Shown here: piece by piece, positions 5,912-10,469 of the stretch | How positions within the stretch are numbered: position 1 is the stretch's first letter | Layout of the letters: each line of letters begins with the position of its first letter | Assembly (NCBI GenBank): GCA_023451265.1 | Contig: JAEYAG010000172.1 | Location: 1 to 10,469, forward strand | Length of the DNA: 10,469 nt | Reading direction: 5' to 3' | Origin: Actinomycetes bacterium | Lineage (GTDB): Bacteria > Actinomycetota > Actinomycetes > Actinomycetales > Microbacteriaceae | The notes under the pieces: model-generated | Databases searched by the model: none | Seen by the model: only the letters and a program-made list of their open reading frames with translations | What the model was told of the DNA's origin: nothing | Position numbers and translations under genes: made by a program

Positions 5912-6997
5912 ATGCGCCGCATCCTGATCCTCGGCTCCACCGGCTCGATCGGGACGCAGGCGCTCGACGTCATCCGCGACCGCCGCGACCGCTTCGAGGT
6001 GGTGGGTCTCGCTGCCGGCCGCAACGCCGACCTGCTCGCCGCGCAGGCGGCCGAGTTCGGTGTCGCGCACACTGCCCTGGGAGTGGATGCCGCCGAGCAG
6101 CTCGTCCGCGACGTCGAGGCCGACGTGGTGCTCAACGGCATCACCGGCTCGGTGGGTCTCGGGCCCACCCTCGCGGCGCTCGAGGCCGGCCGCACGCTCG
6201 CCCTCGCCAATAAGGAGTCCCTCATCGTCGGCGGTGAGCTCGTGACGGCGCTCGCCGCCCCCGGTCAGGTCGTGCCGGTGGACTCCGAGCACTCTGCGCT
6301 GGCGCAGGCGCTGCGCGCCGGGACGGATGCCGAGGTGCGACGGCTCGTGGTCACGGCATCCGGCGGCCCCTTCCGTGGCCGCAGTCGCGCGGAGCTCGCG
6401 TCGGTCACGCCGGCCCAGGCGCTCGCCCACCCCACGTGGGACATGGGTCGGGTCGTCACCACCAACTCGGCCACCCTCGTCAACAAGGGTCTCGAGGTGA
6501 TCGAAGCGCACCTGCTGTTCGGCATCGACTACGACGCGATCGACGTCGTCGTGCACCCGCAGTCGATCGTGCACTCGATGGTGGAGTTCGTCGACGGCTC
6601 GACGATCGCGCAGGCGTCGCCGCCCGACATGCGCCTGCCGATCTCGTTGGGGCTGGACTGGCCGCACCGGGTGGCCGGCGTCGGCGCACCGCTGGACTGG
6701 ACCACGGCGCAGTCGTGGACGTTCGAGCCGCTCGACGACGAGGCGTTTCCCGCGGTCGCGCTCGCGAAGCGGGTGGGGCGCGCCGGCGGCACCTACCCCG
6801 CGGTGTTCAACGCCGCCAACGAGCAGGCCGTCGATGCGTTCCACGACGGAGCGCTCAGCTTTCCCGGCATCCTCGACACGATCGCCCGCGTCGTCGACGC
6901 GCACACGGCGCCCGCCGAACTCACCCGCGAGACGCTCGCCGAGGCCGAGCGCTGGGCGCGCGACGCCGCCGACGCCGCGATCGCCGCCGCCGACTGA
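5912..6997 (+). CDS. dxr: 1-deoxy-D-xylulose 5-phosphate reductoisomerase
   Basis: Second enzyme of the non-mevalonate (MEP) isoprenoid pathway: NADPH- and divalent-metal-dependent conversion of 1-deoxyxylulose 5-phosphate to 2-C-methylerythritol 4-phosphate in the cytoplasm; it is the fosmidomycin target. The 361-residue length is slightly short of E. coli (398) but all blocks are present: NADPH loop GSTGSIG at 8-14, ANKESLI at 99-105, metal ligands Asp124 and Glu126 in VDSEHSAL, TASGGPF at 148-154, the active-site flap HPTWDMG with His173, Trp176 and Met178, NSATLVNKGLE at 185-195 (Asn191, Lys192, metal ligand Glu195), and NAANE near the C-terminal domain. The start is fixed by the family N-terminus and the TAGGCT element. 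Many actinobacteria place a site-2 protease gene and ispG after dxr; here the convergent pfl pair follows instead. Confidence 0.98.
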   Translation: MRRILILGSTGSIGTQALDVIRDRRDRFEVVGLAAGRNADLLAAQAAEFGVAHTALGVDAAEQLVRDVEADVVLNGITGSVGLGPTLAALEAGRTLALANKESLIVGGELVTALAAPGQVVPVDSEHSALAQALRAGTDAEVRRLVVTASGGPFRGRSRAELASVTPAQALAHPTWDMGRVVTTNSATLVNKGLEVIEAHLLFGIDYDAIDVVVHPQSIVHSMVEFVDGSTIAQASPPDMRLPISLGLDWPHRVAGVGAPLDWTTAQSWTFEPLDDEAFPAVALAKRVGRAGGTYPAVFNAANEQAVDAFHDGALSFPGILDTIARVVDAHTAPAELTRETLAEAERWARDAADAAIAAAD

Positions 6998-7015
6998 CCG
7001 CACCCGATGCCGACG

Positions 7016-7056
7016 GCTCAGCCCGTCCGCGCAGGGGGGGGGCGGACGGGCCGAGC
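7016..7056. terminator. Bidirectional hairpin between dxr and pflA
   Basis: A perfect 10-bp stem, GCCCGTCCGC (7021-7030) with GCGGACGGGC (7042-7051), extended by GCTC/GAGC after one mismatch. The 11-nt loop is mostly G. It lies 18 nt after the dxr stop and between convergent genes, so it probably terminates both transcripts. There is no T tract. The nine-G run at 7034-7042 is prone to sequencing error. Confidence 0.7.
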
Positions 7057-7076
7057 GGGAGCCGGGGGAGGCTCTG

Positions 7077-7100
7077 ACTGACCGTCGGGGAGCGGTCAGT
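7077..7100 (-). terminator. Hairpin overlapping the pflA stop codon
   Basis: ACTGACCG (7077-7084) and CGGTCAGT (7093-7100) form a perfect 8-bp stem with an 8-nt loop. The pflA stop codon (7098-7096) lies within one arm. It may act with the 7016-7056 hairpin as a double terminator or protect the 3' end of the transcript. Confidence 0.5.
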
Positions 7101-8004
7101 AGGTGACGAGGCCGTGCGCGCGGAACTGCGCGCGCACCCGCTCCGTCGATTCCGGGGTCGGCGGCGGTGTGTCGGCGAGTTCGTAGGTGCGGCCCAGGGC
7201 CTCCCACTTGTCGCGACCCATCTGGTGGAACGGCAGCACCTCGACCCGGCTCACCGCGCCGGGCCGGATCTCGTTCAGCGACGCCGCATACTCCGCGACC
7301 AGGTCGACGTTGCGCTCGTCGTCGGTGAGACCCGGGACGAGCACGAACCGCACCCAGATCTCCGGCCCGTCGGGCCGCGCAGCGAGCCGGCGGCCGAAGG
7401 CCAGCGTGGGCTCCAGCTCACGCCCGGTGACCTTCATGTAGGTGTCGGGATCGCCGCTCTTGACGTCGAGCAGCACAAGGTCGACGTCATCGAGCAGGGC
7501 GTCGGATGCCGCGGCGCCCAGGTAGCCGGACGTGTCGATGGCGGTGTGGATGCCGAGTTCTTTCGCTCCCCGCAGGATGCGGGCGGCGAACGCGGGCTGC
7601 ATGAGCACCTCGCCGCCGGAGAGCGTGATGCCGCCGCCGGTGGCACGGAAGACGCCGGTGTACCGCGCGATGCGGGCCAGCAGCTCGTCGCTCGTGACCG
7701 GCTTGCCGTCCTTCATCGCGAGCGTGTCGGGGTTGTGGCAGTACAGGCACTGCAGCGGGCAGCCGCTGAGGAACGTCGTCAGGCGCGTCCCCGGGCCGTC
7801 CACGGCGGTCACGAGCTCCCACGAGTGCACCGAGCCGAGTCGGCCCTCGCGCATCGCGGTGAGACGCTCGTGCCGGTCGACGTCCTCGACGGTCCATCCG
7901 TCCAGGCCCGCGCCGGCCCGCCGCCCGGGCGCGGCGCCCTGGACGGGGAGGTCCAGGGCCACCGCGTCCTCGGGAAGGACGGCGGGAAGCATCGTGGCGG
8001 CCAT
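7096..8004 (-). CDS. pflA: Pyruvate formate-lyase activating enzyme (radical SAM)
   Basis: Radical S-adenosylmethionine enzyme that installs the glycyl radical on pyruvate formate-lyase under anoxic conditions. The 302-residue product has the [4Fe-4S] motif C-x3-C-x2-C as CPLQCLYCHN (Cys82, Cys86, Cys89), VDGPGTR at 68-74, the SAM-binding SGGE at 129-132, and DTSGYL and LLDVKSGD further on. It lacks the extra ferredoxin-like cysteine insert of other glycyl-radical activases, which fits a true PflA. E. coli PflA is 246 residues and begins near residue 53 of this one, so there is an extension of about 50 residues with no recognised domain. ATG 8004 has GGAG 9 nt upstream; Met51 (codon at 7854) is a possible internal start. 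It follows pflB by 22 bp on the same strand, so the two are almost certainly co-transcribed. Confidence 0.96.
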   Translation of the reverse strand: MAATMLPAVLPEDAVALDLPVQGAAPGRRAGAGLDGWTVEDVDRHERLTAMREGRLGSVHSWELVTAVDGPGTRLTTFLSGCPLQCLYCHNPDTLAMKDGKPVTSDELLARIARYTGVFRATGGGITLSGGEVLMQPAFAARILRGAKELGIHTAIDTSGYLGAAASDALLDDVDLVLLDVKSGDPDTYMKVTGRELEPTLAFGRRLAARPDGPEIWVRFVLVPGLTDDERNVDLVAEYAASLNEIRPGAVSRVEVLPFHQMGRDKWEALGRTYELADTPPPTPESTERVRAQFRAHGLVTY

Positions 8005-8013
8005 GATCGTCGG

Positions 8014-8017
8014 CTCC
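8014..8017 (-). promoter_or_regulatory. pflA Shine-Dalgarno sequence
   Basis: GGAG on the minus strand, 9 nt before ATG 8004, inside the 22-bp pflB-pflA gap. It supports the long form of PflA over the internal Met51. Confidence 0.5.
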
Positions 8018-8026
8018 GGGGAGGGC

Positions 8027-10291
8027 TCAGACCGAGCCGTGGAAGGTCCGCGACAGCACGTCGAGCTGCTGCTCGCGGGTGAGCCGCACGAAGTTCACGG
8101 CGTAGCCCGAGACGCGGATCGTCAGCTGCGGGTAGTTCTCGGGGTGCTCCATGGCGTCTTCGAGCGTCTCGCGGTTCAGCACGTTGACGTTCATGTGATA
8201 CCCCTGCGACCCGACGTAGGCGTCGAGGAGACCGGCCAGGTTGTGCACCTGCTCGTCCTTCGTCCGGCCCAGCCCGGCGGGCACCACCGTGTTGGTCAGC
8301 GAGATGCCGTCCTGCGACTGGGCGTAGGGGAGCTTCGCGACCGAGAGGGCGGAGGCCAGCATCCCGTGCGTGTCGCGGCCGTTCATCGGGTTGGCGCCCG
8401 GGGCGAACGGCTCGCCGGCGCGGCGGCCGTCGGGCGTGTTGCCGGTGGCCTTGCCGTACACCACGTTGGAGGTGATCGTGAGCACAGACTGGGTCGGCAG
8501 CGCGTTCCGGTACATCGGGTGGCGGCGGATCTTCGCCATGAAGCGCTCGACGAGGTCGACGGCGATCGCGTCGGCCCGGTCGTCGTCGTTGCCGTACGTC
8601 GGGAAGGTGCCCGTCGTCTCGTAGTCCACGACGATGCCGCGCTCATCGAACACGGGCGTGACCGTGGCGTACTTGATGGCCGAGAGCGAGTCGGCGGCGA
8701 CCGACAGGCCGGCGATGCCGCAGGCCATCGTGCGCAGCACGTCCTTGTCGTGCAGCGCCATCTCGATGCGCTCGTACGCGTACTTGTCGTGCGACCAGTG
8801 GATGCAGTTGAGGGCTTCGACGTACGTCTCGGCGAGCCAGTCCATCGTCTTGTCGAACCGCGCCATGACGTTGTCGAAGTCGAGCGGGCCCTCACCCACC
8901 GGCGCGGCGGCCGGCGAGATCTGCTTGCCGGAGACCTCGTCGCGACCGCCGTTGATGGCGTAGAGCAGGGTCTTGGCGAGGTTCACGCGGGCGCCGAAGA
9001 ACTGCATCTGCTTGCCGACCCGCATGGGGCTCACGCAGCACGCGATCGCGGCGTCGTCCCCCCACGCGGCGCGGATGATCTCGTCGGACTCGTACTGCAC
9101 CGCCGAGGTGTCGATCGACACTTGCGCGCAGTAGTCCTTGAAGCCCTGGGGAAGATCCGGGCTCCAGAACACGGTCATGTTCGGCTCGGGCGCAGGCCCC
9201 AGGTTGTAGAGCGTCTGCAGGTAGCGGAACGAGTTCTTGGTGACGAGCGGGCGCCCGTCCTCGCCCATGCCGCCGATCGTCTCGGTGACCCACGTCGGGT
9301 CGCCGGAGAAGAGCGCGTCGTACTCGGGGGTGCGCAGGAACCGGACGATCCGCAGCTTGATCACGAAGTCGTCGATGATCTCCTGCGCCTCGGTCTCGGT
9401 GAGCGTGCCGGCCTCGAGGTCGCGCTGGATGAAGATGTCGAGGAACGTCGACGTGCGCCCGAGCGACATCGCCGCGCCGTTCTGCTCCTTGACGGCGGCG
9501 AGGTAGGCGAAGTACAGCCACTGCACGGCTTCCTTGGCGGTCGTGGCGGGACCGGAGATGTCGTATCCGTAGGAAGCCGCCATCTGCTTCAGTTCGCCGA
9601 GCGCGCGGATCTGCTCCGCGTGCTCCTCGCGCATGCGCACGACCTCTTCGCTGAACGGCGTGGTGTCCAGGCCCAGCTTGTCGACCTTCTTCGCGGCGAT
9701 GAGCTGGTCGACGCCGTACAGGGCGACGCGACGGTAGTCGCCGATGATGCGGCCGCGGCCGTAGGCGTCGGGGAGGCCCGTGATGATGTGAGAGCTGCGC
9801 GCGGCGCGGACAGCGGGCGGGTAGACGTCGAACACGCCCTGGTTGTGCGTCTTGCGGTACTCGCTGAACACGGTCTTCAGGGTCTGGTCGACCTCGTAAC
9901 CGTAGGTCTCGAGGGCGCCCTCCACCATGCGCCACCCGCCGTTCGGCATGATGGCGCGCTTGAGCGGCGCGTCGGTCTGCAGGCCCACGATGACCTCGTC
10001 GCCCTCGGCGATGTAGCCGGGCGCGTGCGCCGTGATGCCGGCGGGGGTGTGGGTGTCGACGTCGTAGATGCCGTTCTCGCGCTCGGCGGGGAACATGCCC
10101 GCGAGCGTCTCCCAGATGCGGGTGGTGCGGGCGGTGGGGCCGGCGAGGAAGGTGGCGTCGCCGGTGTAGGGCGTGTAGTTGCGCTGGATGAAGTCGCGAA
10201 CGTCGATCTCGTCCTGCCACGGGCCGGCGGTGAAGCCGGTCCAGGCTGCGGGCTGTGCGTCCTGGGCAGTGGTGGGGGTGACGGTGGTCAT
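8027..10291 (-). CDS. pflB: Formate C-acetyltransferase (pyruvate formate-lyase)
   Basis: Glycyl-radical enzyme converting pyruvate and CoA to acetyl-CoA and formate, a non-oxidative route that spares NADH under anoxia. It is full length (754 residues; E. coli 760). The active-site pair Cys418-Cys419 in ACCVSPMRVGKQMQFFGARV falls at the E. coli numbers. The radical site is Gly729 in RVSGYAVNF, followed by the typical LTREQQLDVLSRTF tail. The pyruvate-type signature argues against the diol or glycerol dehydratase relatives in the same superfamily. The oxygen sensitivity of the radical is a family property. ATG 10291 agrees with the family N-terminus and with a TATCCT element 6 nt upstream. The promoter carries a perfect 15-bp palindrome, so repression is likely. 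pflA follows directly; no formate channel gene is visible in the window. Confidence 0.98.
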   Translation of the reverse strand: MTTVTPTTAQDAQPAAWTGFTAGPWQDEIDVRDFIQRNYTPYTGDATFLAGPTARTTRIWETLAGMFPAERENGIYDVDTHTPAGITAHAPGYIAEGDEVIVGLQTDAPLKRAIMPNGGWRMVEGALETYGYEVDQTLKTVFSEYRKTHNQGVFDVYPPAVRAARSSHIITGLPDAYGRGRIIGDYRRVALYGVDQLIAAKKVDKLGLDTTPFSEEVVRMREEHAEQIRALGELKQMAASYGYDISGPATTAKEAVQWLYFAYLAAVKEQNGAAMSLGRTSTFLDIFIQRDLEAGTLTETEAQEIIDDFVIKLRIVRFLRTPEYDALFSGDPTWVTETIGGMGEDGRPLVTKNSFRYLQTLYNLGPAPEPNMTVFWSPDLPQGFKDYCAQVSIDTSAVQYESDEIIRAAWGDDAAIACCVSPMRVGKQMQFFGARVNLAKTLLYAINGGRDEVSGKQISPAAAPVGEGPLDFDNVMARFDKTMDWLAETYVEALNCIHWSHDKYAYERIEMALHDKDVLRTMACGIAGLSVAADSLSAIKYATVTPVFDERGIVVDYETTGTFPTYGNDDDRADAIAVDLVERFMAKIRRHPMYRNALPTQSVLTITSNVVYGKATGNTPDGRRAGEPFAPGANPMNGRDTHGMLASALSVAKLPYAQSQDGISLTNTVVPAGLGRTKDEQVHNLAGLLDAYVGSQGYHMNVNVLNRETLEDAMEHPENYPQLTIRVSGYAVNFVRLTREQQLDVLSRTFHGSV

Positions 10292-10297
10292 GACCCC

Positions 10298-10303
10298 AGG
10301 ATA
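10298..10303 (-). promoter_or_regulatory. Candidate -10 element of the pflBA operon (leaderless)
   Basis: TATCCT on the minus strand, then GGGGTC, then ATG 10291. It is the best TAnnnT match in the window. GGGG could instead serve as a weak Shine-Dalgarno sequence at very short spacing, but the -10-like geometry fits better. Confidence 0.6.
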
Positions 10304-10308
10304 GAACC

Positions 10309-10323
10309 AGTGGTCAGACCACT
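10309..10323. promoter_or_regulatory. Palindromic operator-like site 1 of pflB (GntR/FadR-like)
   Basis: AGTGGTCAGACCACT is a perfect 7+1+7 palindrome. Its core TGGTCAGACCA fits the TGGT-N3-ACCA pattern of FadR-subfamily GntR operators (FadR, PdhR, LldR types). It is centred about 25 nt upstream of the pflB start, directly behind the -10 element and over the -35 region, so a bound protein should repress. The regulator gene is not in the window. Confidence 0.7.
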
Positions 10324-10376
10324 ACACGAAGGCTGAGGAAAGCCACAACCCGGGTAACGCAGGGTGGGCCTCCTCT

Positions 10377-10391
10377 TGTGGCCTGACCACA
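10377..10391. promoter_or_regulatory. Palindromic operator-like site 2 upstream of pflB
   Basis: TGTGGCCTGACCACA is a 7+1+7 palindrome with one mismatch. Read on the minus strand its core is TGGTCAGGCCA, 10 of 11 identical to site 1. The centres of the two sites are 68 bp apart. It probably binds the same regulator, or serves a divergent gene beyond the right edge. Confidence 0.55.
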
Positions 10392-10469
10392 CCTGTGCGC
10401 CGAGGTCGCCGGTTGCGTCGCGAGGGCCCCCGCGCCCACGCGCCCCTTTAGGCGCCCAAGCCCCGGGTT

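Larger units (their letters stand above)
10292..10469. other. pflBA upstream control region, no gene
   Basis: 178 bp without a supported coding region. Besides the -10 and the two operator-like palindromes it holds an inverted pair GCCACAA (10342-10348) and TTGTGGC (10376-10382) and a GC-rich tail. The antisense open frame that crosses pflB runs into it but has no coding character. Whether a divergent gene starts beyond the right edge cannot be seen. Confidence 0.6.

Noticed and set aside
7034..7042. Nine-G run as a frameshift hotspot
   Set aside because: It lies outside coding sequence, in a hairpin loop, so it breaks no gene.
4748..7207. Upstream extension of the plsC frame to 1086 residues
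   Set aside because: It runs antisense through the FKBP gene and dxr with no family-like sequence. Only the C-terminal 266 residues are a recognisable protein.
7532..10336. 934-residue open frame on the plus strand antisense to pflB and pflA
   Set aside because: Its product is Arg/Val/Asp/Gly-rich low-complexity sequence, as expected of the strand opposite a high-G+C gene. The minus-strand frame is a clear PflB.
10377..10391. CRP/GlxR, FNR or Rex operator upstream of pflB
   Set aside because: TGTGG-N5-CCACA lacks the TGTGA-N6-TCACA spacing of CRP/GlxR and the TTGAT-N4-ATCAA of FNR, and does not match the actinobacterial Rex half-site. Rex would make physiological sense, so it is only weakly excluded.

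Overview
The window is about 70% G+C by eye. Its coding regions are tightly packed, with G/C third codon positions, strong codon bias and GTG/TTG starts. The gene content and the very frequent word GGATGCC/GGCATCC point to an actinobacterium, most likely Microbacteriaceae (Microbacterium-like). This is inference: there is no 16S or other phylogenetic marker here.

Layout from left to right. (1) 1-2114, minus strand: an Asparaginase_II-family L-asparaginase followed 44 bp downstream by alanine dehydrogenase (ald), which runs off the left edge. Together they form a small amino-acid/ammonium module. (2) 2200-2676, plus strand: an OsmC-family peroxiredoxin-like protein, divergent from the asparaginase. 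(3) 2733-3861: a two-domain protein on the minus strand, with an AbiEi-like N-terminal region and a DUF559/Vsr-like PD-(D/E)XK C-terminal region. It is bracketed by two direct copies of a 66-bp palindromic element. (4) 3947-4747, minus strand: a PlsC-type 1-acylglycerol-3-phosphate acyltransferase. (5) 4874-6997, plus strand: an exported FKBP-type prolyl isomerase lipoprotein, then dxr of the MEP isoprenoid pathway, with a strong hairpin between them. (6) 7096-10291, minus strand: pflB and pflA, pyruvate formate-lyase and its radical-SAM activase, convergent with dxr behind strong hairpins. The rightmost 178 bp is the pflB control region, with two matching palindromes that look like GntR/FadR-family operators.

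Two patterns cut across the genes. First, five transcription-unit-leading genes (asparaginase, osmC, plsC, dxr, pflB) each have a TAnnnT-like (or CAGACT) hexamer ending 6-7 nt before the start codon and no convincing Shine-Dalgarno sequence, the layout of leaderless actinobacterial transcripts. The genes inside operons (ald, pflA) have Shine-Dalgarno sequences instead. Second, the 66-bp palindrome pair around the nuclease-like gene is the best candidate here for something undescribed, because the 32-nt loops as well as the arms are conserved.

No rRNA, tRNA, CRISPR array, insertion sequence or prophage gene was recognised. No gene-free stretch exceeds 300 bp.
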